NCBI RefSeq assembly: GCF_019443445.1
Contig: NZ_CP080378.1
Span: 2,480,001-2,544,000, forward strand
Length of the DNA: 64,000 nt
Origin: Massilia sp. PAMC28688
GTDB lineage: Bacteria; Pseudomonadota; Gammaproteobacteria; Burkholderiales; Burkholderiaceae_D
Direction of reading: 5' to 3'
Shown here: piece after piece, positions 54,014 through 64,000 of the stretch
Position numbering within the stretch: the first letter of the stretch is position 1
Layout: the number at the start of each line of letters is the position of its first letter
Translations under genes and position numbers: made by a program
Notes under the pieces: model-generated
The model's database searches: none
Seen by the model: the letters and a program-made list of their open reading frames with translations, nothing else
What the model was told of the DNA's origin: nothing

Positions 54014-56791
54014 CTAGCGCTGGCCGCCATCAGGCGTGCGGAGCTCGATCGTCCCCAGTTTCAGCTTGCGCAGCTGGGGTTCGATTTTCTTGCGGTCGCC
54101 GACCGCGACCACGATCAGCTTTTCCGGCTTCAGATAGCGGCGCGCCACATCCTGCACCTGCTGCGCCGTCACTGCCGCATACTTGCCGGCCAGGGTGGCA
54201 TAGTAGTCCAGCGGCAGGTCAAAGGCGAACAGGCCCGCGAAGCTGGCGCCGATGCCCTCGTTGGTTTCAAAGTGGCCAGGCAGCGACAATACCTGCGCAT
54301 TGCGCGCCGTTTCCAGCTCTGCCGCCGGCAAGGGCTCGTCCCGGATGGCTTTGACTTGCTTGAAGATCTCGGCCACCGAGGCGCCGGTGGCGCTGGTGCG
54401 CACGCTGCCGGCAATGTCGAACGGACCTGGCGTGCGGCGGTAGTCGAACTGCGAATAGACGCCGTAGCTGTAGCCTTTTTCCTCGCGCAGGCTGGTGTTG
54501 ATGCGGCTCGTGAACAGGCCGCCCAGGGCCGCGTTCATCACCTCCAGGGCGGCGTAGTCGTCGCTGGCGCGGCTGGCACCGAGCAGGGTTACCTGCAGCG
54601 CGGTCTGGCTGGCATCGTCCTTGTGCACCACCACCGCGCCGGCGCCGGTGGTCTGCGGCGGCGGCAATGACGGGGCCTGCACCGGGCCGCTCTTCCATGC
54701 GCCAAAGCGCGCCTGTGCCATGGCCAGCGCTTCTTCTTGCGTCAGGTCGCCCGCAATGACCAGGGCCGCGTTGTTGGGCAGGTAGTGCTGCTGCCAGAAG
54801 TCAGCCATCTGGCTGCGCGTGGTGGCCTTGATGGCCGCCTCGGTGCCCAGGGCGCCGAAGCCAAACGGGTGCTGGCGGCCGTACAGCGCGGCGGCCGCCA
54901 TCCGGTTGGCCACCGCCGCCGCGTCTTCCTCCACCTGTGCCAGGTCGGCCAGGCGGCTGGCGCGCTGGCGTTCCACCTCGGCCTCGGGAAAGGCGGGATG
55001 AAGCACCACGTCGGCCATCAGTTCGAACGCCCTGGCAAAATTGCGCTTGAGGGCGTGCAGCGAGACCAGCGAATTTTCCGCCCCGCTGCCGGCCGACAGC
55101 TCCGCGCCCAGCTGCGCCAGTTCGTCCGAAATCTGCGGCGCGCTGCGCGTGGCCGTGCCCTCGTCGAGCATGGAGGCGGTAAAGCTGGCCAGGCCAGGGA
55201 TGGCGGCCGGGTTGGCGCTGGCGCCGGCCTTGACCACCAGTTCGGCGGCCACCAGCGGCAAGGCCGGATTATGATGGTGGATCACCGTCAGGCCATTGGC
55301 CAGCTTGAACGAAGTGGCCTTTGGCAGCGTGATGGTGGGCGCGGGACCGGGCTTTGGCACCCGGTGGCGCCAGGGTTCGTCGGCGTTGATGCCCTGCGCC
55401 TTTGGCTGACGGCCCTTAGGCCTGGTGACCGGCACTTCCGGTGCCAGTAGCGGCGTGCCGGGCAGGCCATGGATCACCACGCGCGCATCCTTGCGCAGCT
55501 GCTCGGCCATCACCCGCTGCACGCTGGCCGGGGTCACTGCGCGATACCGTTCAAGGTCGCGGCTGAAGTAGTTCGGGTCGCCCACGTAATGGTTGTATTC
55601 GTTGACCATGTCCGCCAGGCCGTCGCCGCCCAGCTTCTCCACGCTTGACAGCAGCGCTGCCTCGATGGCGTACTGCGCGCGCTCCACTTCCTTCTGGGTG
55701 GGACCATTCTTGCGCAGGGCATCGAGTTCGGCATCGATGGCCTGCTCGATTTCCTGCGCCGTGCGGCCCGGCCGGGCCGTGACGTCCACCTCGAACACGG
55801 AACTGATGGCGTGGCCATTCTGGTCCGCGCTCACGTCCTGCGCCAGCTGCTTGTCGTACACCAGCGACTTGTACAGCCGGCTCGATTTGCCGCCGGCCAG
55901 CACATAAGCGGCCACGGTCAGGTCGGCGTCGCCCGGCTGGTAGGCCGGCGTGGTGAGCCAGCCCATGATCACCCGCGGCAGTTCGACCCGGTCGTGCACC
56001 ACCACGCGTTTCTCGCGCGTGAGGGCAGGCGTTGTCACAATCGGCTTGGCGACATCGGCGCCGCGCCTGAAGGTGCCGAAGTAGCGTGCCACCAGGGCGC
56101 GCGCGGCAGCCTTGTCGATATCGCCGGCGATGACCAGGCTGGCGTTATTGGGCGCGTAGTAGCGCGTGAAAAAATCGCGCACGTCCTTCAGGCTGGCGCT
56201 CTGGATGTCGGCGTGCGAGCCCATGACGTTGGCGTGATACGGGTGCGTTTTGGGGAACAGGTTCTGGTACAGCGCTTCCTCGACAATGCCGTAGGGGGCG
56301 TTTTCCACGCTGTCGCGCCGCTCGTTGCGTACCACGTCCTGCTGGTTCGAGAGCGCCTTCTGGTCCAGCACATCGAGCAGGTAGCCCATGCGGTCGGCAT
56401 GCGCCCACAGGGCCAGCTCCAGCTGGTTCGACGGCAGCGTATCGTAGTAATTGGTGCGGTCAAAATCGGTGCTGCCGTTCGAATCGGTGGCGCCGGCGCC
56501 TTCGAACAACTGGTCGACCAGGCCGCGCGGCGCGTGCCTGGTGGCGGCGAACATCATGTGCTCGAACAGGTGGGCAAAGCCGGTCAGGCCCGGCGCCTCG
56601 TTGGCTGGCCCCACGTGATACCAGATGTTGACCGCCACCAGCGGCAGCTTGTGGTCTTCCACCAGGATCACTTCCAGGCCGTTGGGCAGGGTGTACTTTT
56701 CGATGGGGAAGGTGGGCGCGGCCGGGGCGGGCGCGGCGGCGCCAAGCGACATCACCAGCGCGGGTATGGCAAGCATCTTCAAAGGGGACAT
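54014..56791 (-). CDS. M16-family zinc peptidase with two M16 modules
   Basis: A 925-residue exported peptidase. Its signal peptide ends near AAAPAPAAP. The first M16 module holds the inverted zinc motif HLFEHMMF (HXXEH) at about residues 73-77, and RNERRDSVENAPYG supplies the third ligand Glu. A second, non-catalytic M16 module starts around residue 490 (LPKATSFKLANGLTVIHHHNPALPLVAAELVV). This matches the PqqL/YmxG-like periplasmic peptidases that degrade small peptides. The gene begins three bases after the TraM-like gene, and its start has no clear ribosome site, so translation is probably coupled. Confidence 0.9.
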   Translation of the reverse strand: MSPLKMLAIPALVMSLGAAAPAPAAPTFPIEKYTLPNGLEVILVEDHKLPLVAVNIWYHVGPANEAPGLTGFAHLFEHMMFAATRHAPRGLVDQLFEGAGATDSNGSTDFDRTNYYDTLPSNQLELALWAHADRMGYLLDVLDQKALSNQQDVVRNERRDSVENAPYGIVEEALYQNLFPKTHPYHANVMGSHADIQSASLKDVRDFFTRYYAPNNASLVIAGDIDKAAARALVARYFGTFRRGADVAKPIVTTPALTREKRVVVHDRVELPRVIMGWLTTPAYQPGDADLTVAAYVLAGGKSSRLYKSLVYDKQLAQDVSADQNGHAISSVFEVDVTARPGRTAQEIEQAIDAELDALRKNGPTQKEVERAQYAIEAALLSSVEKLGGDGLADMVNEYNHYVGDPNYFSRDLERYRAVTPASVQRVMAEQLRKDARVVIHGLPGTPLLAPEVPVTRPKGRQPKAQGINADEPWRHRVPKPGPAPTITLPKATSFKLANGLTVIHHHNPALPLVAAELVVKAGASANPAAIPGLASFTASMLDEGTATRSAPQISDELAQLGAELSAGSGAENSLVSLHALKRNFARAFELMADVVLHPAFPEAEVERQRASRLADLAQVEEDAAAVANRMAAAALYGRQHPFGFGALGTEAAIKATTRSQMADFWQQHYLPNNAALVIAGDLTQEEALAMAQARFGAWKSGPVQAPSLPPPQTTGAGAVVVHKDDASQTALQVTLLGASRASDDYAALEVMNAALGGLFTSRINTSLREEKGYSYGVYSQFDYRRTPGPFDIAGSVRTSATGASVAEIFKQVKAIRDEPLPAAELETARNAQVLSLPGHFETNEGIGASFAGLFAFDLPLDYYATLAGKYAAVTAQQVQDVARRYLKPEKLIVVAVGDRKKIEPQLRKLKLGTIELRTPDGGQR

Positions 56792-56794
56792 AAA

Positions 56795-57307
56795 TTACGG
56801 CTTTTGCATTTCTGCCTGAATGGCGTTACGGGTTTTCTGGTCCAGCTTCTGGACAATTTTCGCCATTTTTTCGCCGTTGCGGATGGCCAGTGCCTGCTCC
56901 GGCGTGAGCTCCTTGGCAATGACGGTAGCAGCCGGTGGTGGCGCGGGCCGGAACAACAAGGCTTGTCCCAGGAGGACCAGGGTGGCACACAGCAGTGCGG
57001 CGCCGGCGGCAAGCGCCATCATACGCCGCTCGGCGTGGGACAACCCGGGCGCAGGGGCACGCTGCGGCGTGGCTGCTGCCTGCGGCGCCGCGCCGCCCTG
57101 GTAGCGGCACACGGCGCCGGCGGCCAGCAGGGCATCGGCCTGGTCGGCCAGGTCGGCAGTGGCGTCGTCGAGCAGCGCCACATGGCGCTCCACCGCTTCG
57201 GCCAGCACCGCTTCATTGAGCGCGACCAGGGCAAACACCGGGTCGTCCACATCGATCTTGATGCCGGTCTTTTCAAATACCAGTGTGCGCAGTTTTTGCT
57301 GGTCCAT
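56795..57307 (-). CDS. TraM-like small membrane protein
   Basis: A 170-residue protein. The N-terminal part (RTLVFEKTGIKIDVDDPVFALVALNEAVLAEAVERHVALLDDATADLADQADALL) matches, from memory, the start of TraM proteins of IncP-type plasmids and related conjugation proteins. A Pro/Ala linker, a single membrane helix (about residues 96-116) and a charged tail follow (LTPEQALAIRNGEKMAKIVQKLDQKTRNAIQAEMQ). It lies four bases after the TraL-like gene. A relaxase, coupling protein or oriT is not visible, so it is an orphan. Its role here is unknown. Confidence 0.7.
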   Translation of the reverse strand: MDQQKLRTLVFEKTGIKIDVDDPVFALVALNEAVLAEAVERHVALLDDATADLADQADALLAAGAVCRYQGGAAPQAAATPQRAPAPGLSHAERRMMALAAGAALLCATLVLLGQALLFRPAPPPAATVIAKELTPEQALAIRNGEKMAKIVQKLDQKTRNAIQAEMQKP

Positions 57308-57311
57308 GGCC

Positions 57312-58040
57312 CTACCAGTTCACTTTGTCGAGTTGTTCAAACAGGTCGCGGAACACCACCTTGATGCGCTGCTTTTCCATGACATTGAATTTTTCGCTGG
57401 CGCGCACTTCTTCCGCCGTCATTCGGGCGATATTCATCTTCTTGATGTCGGCCCCGAAAGTGTCGGCGTTGCGCTGGGACAGGACCACGCGGCCGACCAC
57501 GCGCTCGGCGTGGTCGGCATAGGTCTGCGACTCGATGAACAGCTTGCCCGTGCCCGACTGCAGCAGGCCAAAATGCTCGTTTTCCCACAACACCAGCGGC
57601 ACGTCGGTGGACTTGGCGGTGGACAGGAAGCCCATGGCCGTATCGTGCAGCGTGTCGCCGCCGCCCACGATGGTGTGGATGTAGACCTTGCGTCCGGATT
57701 CCTTGAGCAGGTCGAAGCAGTCGTTCTCCAGCAGATAGCTCATCAGGGGCGAAAACGTGTTGGCCCCGTTGTCGACCACGCAGTTGCCTTCCTCTTCCAG
57801 AATGTCGATCATGAGCGCGTCGAAGCGCTTGGGGTCGATGGTGCGGGTATCGGTCATCACCGGCACGTGCTTCACGTTCATGGCCTTGTAGCGCGAAAAG
57901 GTGGCGTTTTCCTGGTCGGTGTCGTAGCAGCGCAAGGGCCGCTCGTCCCTCGCCGCCAGCCACTGCGCCAGGATGGTCGATACCAGCGTCTTGCCGATGC
58001 CGCCTTTACCCTGCAGGATGAAGTGAACCGTGTTGTGCAT
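57312..58040 (-). CDS. TraL-like ParA-family ATPase
   Basis: A 242-residue deviant Walker ATPase. MHNTVHFILQGKGGIGKTLVSTILAQWLAARDERPLRCYDTDQENATFSRYKAMNV holds the P-loop KGGIGKT and the conserved D. CVVDNGANTFSPLMSYLLEND and GGGDTLHDTAMGF follow, with VFRDLFEQLDKV at the C-terminus. Spacing and residues resemble TraL of RP4, a 241-residue conjugation ATPase whose exact job is unclear. Together with the TraM-like gene it forms a compact pair, but no other transfer gene is near. It could have been recruited to a chromosomal function, perhaps positioning. Confidence 0.8.
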   Translation of the reverse strand: MHNTVHFILQGKGGIGKTLVSTILAQWLAARDERPLRCYDTDQENATFSRYKAMNVKHVPVMTDTRTIDPKRFDALMIDILEEEGNCVVDNGANTFSPLMSYLLENDCFDLLKESGRKVYIHTIVGGGDTLHDTAMGFLSTAKSTDVPLVLWENEHFGLLQSGTGKLFIESQTYADHAERVVGRVVLSQRNADTFGADIKKMNIARMTAEEVRASEKFNVMEKQRIKVVFRDLFEQLDKVNW

Positions 58041-58076
58041 CGAATAGCTCCAAAAGTTAGTGGCGGCCGGCGGCGT

Positions 58077-58970
58077 TCAGTGGCAGGGGGCGCTGCCGCT
58101 ATCCGGTGCTTGTCCGTTCGGCAGGCCATCGTAGCGCGCCTCGAGGAACTGCCAGTCGTAGCCGCGCTCGCGCAGCGTCAGCCTGAGCACGCCGAAGCGG
58201 CTATTGTCGCGCATTTCACTGTGCGCCAGCGGCCACTTGAATGGTGTGTGGTAGGAGCCGCCCGTTCCCACCACGAACTGGCGCAAGCCGCGCGCGTCGC
58301 GCCGGCCATGCGCATCCTGGGCGGCGAAGCGCTCGTACGTGTGATCATGCCCGGACAGCACGACCTCCGCGCCCGCATCTTGCAGCAATTGCCACGCTGC
58401 CCGCATGTTCGCAGAACTTCCGTGCCATCCAGAACTATACAGCGGGTGATGCCAGTAGGCGAGCGTACAGGGCGCCGGATGGGCGGCCAGTTCGCGCGCC
58501 AGCCACGCAAGCTGGGTCTGCTGGGCCTTGCCCGTCAGGTTGCTGTCGAGCGAGAAGACTTGCCAGGCGCCCAGCTGGACGCGGTAGTAGCCGGGGCCGG
58601 CGGCGTCGCCAAAGTACTGGAAGTAGCCCCTTGCCCCCGGTGTGTAGTACTCATGATTGCCGGGAGCGGGCAGGGTGCGCGCCTTGAAGCGGCCCCAGGT
58701 CGGATCGTAGCAGTGGCGAAATTCGGCCGCCGTGGCGCGCTGGTAGACAATGTCGCCCAGCAGCAGGACAGCGGCATGGGGCGTGGCGGCCAGGCCCATT
58801 TCGACCAGCTGCGCCGTGTCGGCGGCGCCCGTGCGTGCCGGTGCGACCTTGCCGCAATAGGCAATGTCGCCGGCCGCGTACACGGTGTACGATCTGGCGC
58901 CAGCGTGGGCGGAACCGGCATGGCAGGCCATCAGCAGGGCCGCGGCCAGGGTCAGGGCGGGCGCGCTCAA
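58077..58970 (-). CDS. Exported metallophosphoesterase (purple acid phosphatase-like)
   Basis: A 297-residue periplasmic or secreted phosphatase with signal peptide ending near AGSAHA. The metal-binding motifs are GDIAYCG, LLGDIVYQ, PGNHEYY, WHHPLYSS and SGHDHTYERF, as in purple acid phosphatases. The start is a TTG that overlaps the pncC stop as TTGA, and it is the only start giving a complete signal peptide. The specific phosphate ester is unknown. It is the second gene of the run pncC to CDF. Confidence 0.88.
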   Translation of the reverse strand: MSAPALTLAAALLMACHAGSAHAGARSYTVYAAGDIAYCGKVAPARTGAADTAQLVEMGLAATPHAAVLLLGDIVYQRATAAEFRHCYDPTWGRFKARTLPAPGNHEYYTPGARGYFQYFGDAAGPGYYRVQLGAWQVFSLDSNLTGKAQQTQLAWLARELAAHPAPCTLAYWHHPLYSSGWHGSSANMRAAWQLLQDAGAEVVLSGHDHTYERFAAQDAHGRRDARGLRQFVVGTGGSYHTPFKWPLAHSEMRDNSRFGVLRLTLRERGYDWQFLEARYDGLPNGQAPDSGSAPCH

Positions 58971-59455
58971 GGCGTCTGGATCAGGCGCAGCAGTGCCTGC
59001 AGGGCGTGCCGCACCGACTGCTCGCGCACGGCGTGGCGGTCGCCGCCGAAGACCAGGCGCTCGGTATGGGTATGGCCGGCGTGGCTCCAGCCAAAGCAGA
59101 CGGTGCCGACCGGCTTGCCGGGTACCGCACCGGTGGGGCCGGCAATGCCCGTGGTGGACAGGGCAATGTGCGCGCTGCTGTTGGCCAGGGCGCCGCTGGC
59201 CATGGCCGCGGCCACTTCTTCGCTGACGGCGCCGTGCCGGGCGATGAGTGCGGCCGGCACCCCCAGGAGGCGGGTCTTGGCATCATTGGAATACGTGACA
59301 AAACCACACTCGAACCATGCACTGGCGCCGGCCACCTCGGTGACGGCCTGCGCGACGGCGCCGCCGGTACACGATTCCGCCGTTGCCAGCAGCCAGCCCC
59401 GGGCACGCAATGCCCGGCCTGCCTGTGCCGCCAGGTCAACAATATCGTTCGTCAC
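58967..59455 (-). CDS. pncC: Nicotinamide-nucleotide amidohydrolase (CinA C-terminal domain)
   Basis: PncC converts NMN to nicotinate mononucleotide in NAD recycling. The 162-residue protein is a stand-alone CinA-C domain: RGWLLATAESCTGGAVAQAVTEVAGASAWFECGFVTYSNDAK, and ALSTTGIAGPTGAVPGKPVGTVCFGW. It lacks the N-terminal MoCF domain of full CinA. GTG at 59455 with GGGAG upstream is used; the ATG at 59536 would add 27 unrelated residues. Confidence 0.9.
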   Translation of the reverse strand: MTNDIVDLAAQAGRALRARGWLLATAESCTGGAVAQAVTEVAGASAWFECGFVTYSNDAKTRLLGVPAALIARHGAVSEEVAAAMASGALANSSAHIALSTTGIAGPTGAVPGKPVGTVCFGWSHAGHTHTERLVFGGDRHAVREQSVRHALQALLRLIQTP

Positions 59456-59843
59456 GCCACTCCCTGCTGTTGGAAAAGGTGCCGCAAGGGCGGGCCAGCT
59501 GCCCTGAACCCTGCCGCATGCCGCTAACTTTACCATGCAGCCGGCGCAATTGTGTCCGGATTGAACCGGGATGTTTTCGCCAATTTCATACTTTCACGTA
59601 CAAATCCGGGTAGAGTGGTTTGATTACAAACAAACATGCGCGGGTCTTTCGTGCGCCGCGCTTGTTTGGCAGGCTGCTATTCTTCAATTGCGTATTAGTA
59701 AGTTCCTTCACGCATTTAATTTGGAATGTCATGTCGCCGATCCTACGAGCACAGGGTTCCCTGGGCGGAACCGGTTTTTTGGACGCGCAGCCGCTCGAAA
59801 GCTCCGCGTGCGGGCCGGTGCGGCTGTGCGTGGAGAGGCGCGC
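59456..59843. other. Intergenic region with divergent starts, nothing firm inside
   Basis: This 388-base gap separates the divergent pncC run and the hybrid kinase gene, so it must contain promoters for both. I see an A/T-richer block at 59575-59725 suited to promoters. A hairpin GGTTCC-CTGGGC-GGAACC (59755-59772) follows, with GG and TTTTTT, which looks like a weak terminator or attenuator in the kinase leader. No convincing -35/-10 pair, operator or small gene was found. Short in-frame codons upstream of the kinase start exist but lack family similarity. Confidence 0.4.
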
Positions 59844-61870
<2,027 letters not shown>

Positions 61871-61874
<4 letters not shown>

Positions 61875-64000
61875 TTACGCTGGCCGACATCCACGCAGCT
61901 GCCATCCTGATCGTTGACGACCAGCCGGTCAACGTGCAGCTGCTCGAGTACCTGCTCACCAATACCGGCTACACCAACGTCAGCAGCACGCTCGACTCCA
62001 CCACGGTCGCCGGACTGCACCAGCAGCACCGGTATGACCTGATCATCCTCGACCTGCACATGCCCGGCATGAGCGGATTTGACGTGATGGAGGCGCTCAA
62101 GCCGATCGAGAGCGAAAGCTACCTGCCGGTGCTGGTGGTGACGGCCGACCCGGACAAGAAGGTGCAGGCGCTGGAAGCGGGCGCGCGCGATTTCGTGAGC
62201 AAGCCCTTCGACCCGGTCGAAGTGCTCACCCGCATCCGCAACATGCTGGAAGTGCGCCTGATGCACCGCGACGCCAGGAACTACGGGGCGCTGCTCGAGC
62301 AGACCGTGCGCGAACGCACCGCCGAGCTGCAGCGATTTCGCAGCGCCATGGATGCCACCGCCGACGCCATCTTCCTGATCGATACGGCCACCCTGTCGCT
62401 GGTGGACGTCAATGACGGTGCCTGCCGCATGCTGGTCTATCCGCGCTGTGAACTGCTGGAGATGGGACCGGTCGCCCTGGGGCTGGCCAGTGCCGATGAA
62501 CTGGCGCGCCAGGCCGGGCGTACCGACGACCGGGGCGACCCGCAGCTGATCGACGCGCAGCTGTTGCGGGCCGACCTCGAGACCGTGCCGGTGGAAACCT
62601 ACTGGCAGGTGCAGACCGTGGGCGGCGTACGCATGCTCATTGCGGTGGCGCGCGACATCACCGAACGGCTGCAGGCGCTGCAGCGGCTCAAGCACATGGC
62701 CAGCTACGACAGCCTGACCGGCCTGCCGAACCGCACCCTGTTCTACCAGACCCTGCGCGACGCCATCGAACTGGCCCAGGACAAGGACTGGCGCATCGCC
62801 GTGCTGTTCATCTCACTGGACCGCTTCAAGATAGTCAACGACTCGGTGGGCGCGGCGCTGGGCGACGAACTGCTGCGCCAGTTCAGCACGCGCCTGGTGC
62901 AATGCGTGCGCATCCGCGACACGGTGGGGCGCCTGGGCGGCGATGAATTCGGCCTGATCCTGACCATGACGCGCGACCATGAAGACGCGGTCAACGTCGC
63001 CAACGAAGTGCGCGAAGCGCTGCGCGCGCCGTTCGACCTCGAAGGCCAGCAGGCCGGCCTGACCACCTCGATCGGCATTTCCATGTACCCGGACGACGCC
63101 ACCGATCCCGAGACTCTGGTGCGCTACGCCGACACCGCCATGGTGCGGGCCAAGGAAGCGGGGCGCGACGGCTACCGCTTTTTCACCGCCGGCATGAACG
63201 TGCAGGTTCTGGCGCGGCTGGACCTGGAACTGGCCTTGCGCCGCGCGCTCGAGAATAACGAATTCGTGCTGTACTACCAGCCCAAGGTCAACCTCTCCAC
63301 CGGCCGCATTGCCGGGGCCGAAGCGCTGCTGCGCTGGAACCGGCCGGGCTACGGCCTCGTGTTCCCGGCCGAATTCATCCCCGTGATGGAAGAGACGGGG
63401 CTGATCGTGCGGGTGGGGGCGTGGATCATCGACGAAGCGTGCCGCCAGATGGCGCAGTGGCAGAACGAAGGGGTGGGCGAAGTGCGGGTGGCGGTCAATG
63501 TATCGAGCCGCCAGTTTGTCGAGGGCGACCTCGAAGGCGATGTGCGGGCGGCGATTGCGCGCCACCAGGCCGACCCCGCGCTGCTGGAACTGGAACTGAC
63601 CGAAAGCGCTTTGATGACCAACGCCGAGCACACCATTGGCGTGCTCAGCAATATCAAGGCGCTGGGGATCAAGATTGCGATTGACGATTTCGGCACTGGC
63701 TACTCGAGCCTGGCCTACCTCAAGCGCTTCCCGATCGACAAGCTCAAGATCGACATCGCCTTTGTGCGCGACATCACCATCAACCCGGACGACGCGGCCA
63801 TCGCGCTGGCCATCATCAGCATGGCGCACAGCATGAAGATGCGCGTGATTGCCGAAGGCGTGGAGTCGCGCGCGCAGATGGCGTATCTGCGGCGGCACCG
63901 TTGCGACGAGATCCAGGGTTTCCACTTCAGCCGCCCGTTGCCGGCGCGCGAGATGGCCGAAATGGTGATCGCCAACCGCGCCATGCCGTCCGAGCCGGAA
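61871..64000 (+). CDS. Response regulator with PAS, GGDEF and EAL domains, 3' end missing
   Basis: The gene continues beyond the right edge; 710 codons can be read. A receiver lies at residues 1-120 (AAILIVDDQPVNVQLL, DLIILDLHMPGMSG, DFVSKPFDP). A coiled linker and PAS-like domain follow (RFRSAMDATADAIFLIDTATLSLVDVND). The GGDEF domain has intact GRLGGDEFG and DSLTGLPNRTLF. The EAL domain retains GAEALLRW, ELTESALM, IDDFGTGYSSLAYLKRFPIDKLKID and AEGVES. Both diguanylate cyclase and phosphodiesterase activities are possible. It overlaps the hybrid kinase gene by ATGA and is probably its output. Confidence 0.93.

Noticed and set aside
56795..58040. Integrated conjugative element around the TraL/TraM pair
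   Set aside because: No integrase, relaxase, type IV secretion gene, direct repeats or tRNA target was seen, and the flanking genes are ordinary chromosomal genes.
59571..59843. Extension of the hybrid kinase start to 59571
   Set aside because: The extra 91 codons show no signal or family similarity, and GTG 59844 has a good ribosome site and puts the membrane helix at the N-terminus.

Overview
The window looks like chromosome from a betaproteobacterium of the order Burkholderiales, most likely family Oxalobacteraceae (Massilia, Duganella or Janthinobacterium type). This rests on high GC content, on gene orders such as purM/perM-hda-HAD-pcnB-folK-panB, recA-recX-DUF2889-sucCD-pilA and pgk-pyk-fba-purC, and on the protein sequences themselves. 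The family assignment is from memory of gene order and was not searched. No tRNA, rRNA, CRISPR array, integrase or insertion sequence was seen.

1-15.5 kb. A tightly overlapped minus-strand housekeeping operon (AI-2E-type permease, hda, HAD phosphatase, pcnB, folK, DUF486, panB) diverges from purM. It is followed by a 1,095-residue modular lipoprotein, a PPi-type phosphofructokinase, and a four-gene operon made of a two-component system plus a two-subunit sodium:solute symporter. 15.5-21 kb. recA with a LexA box, recX, a candidate structured RNA, a DUF2889 protein, sucCD and an FHA protein. 21-23.3 kb. A type IV pilin behind a sigma-54 promoter and a pilin-glycosylation-type ligase of visibly lower GC.

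23.4-35 kb. moaC, an M48 peptidase, small conserved genes, azlCD, and a central-metabolism run pgk-pyk-fba-purC-tsaC/ywlC. 35-41 kb. Two paralogous exported SGNH-type proteins, the second lacking two catalytic residues, then an OmpW porin and an inverted purEK pair with a candidate structured RNA upstream. 41-48 kb. GNAT, glutaryl-CoA dehydrogenase, flavin reductase, msrA and an HD-GYP/hybrid-kinase pair.

47.8-64 kb. cfa with a repeat-bearing leader and a short upstream ORF, a hemerythrin-PdxH fusion, tcdA, an FKBP isomerase and cysK. A six-gene minus-strand run follows (pncC, phosphatase, TraL-like ATPase, TraM-like protein, M16 peptidase, metal efflux). The window ends with a hybrid kinase coupled to a GGDEF-EAL regulator that runs off the edge.

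The items most worth following up are the hemerythrin-PdxH fusion, the orphan TraL/TraM pair in a chromosomal operon, the SGNH pseudo-enzyme beside its intact paralogue, the cfa leader, and the two structured RNA candidates. The pilin and ligase module and the two kinase/c-di-GMP modules point to surface-attached, signal-responsive life.
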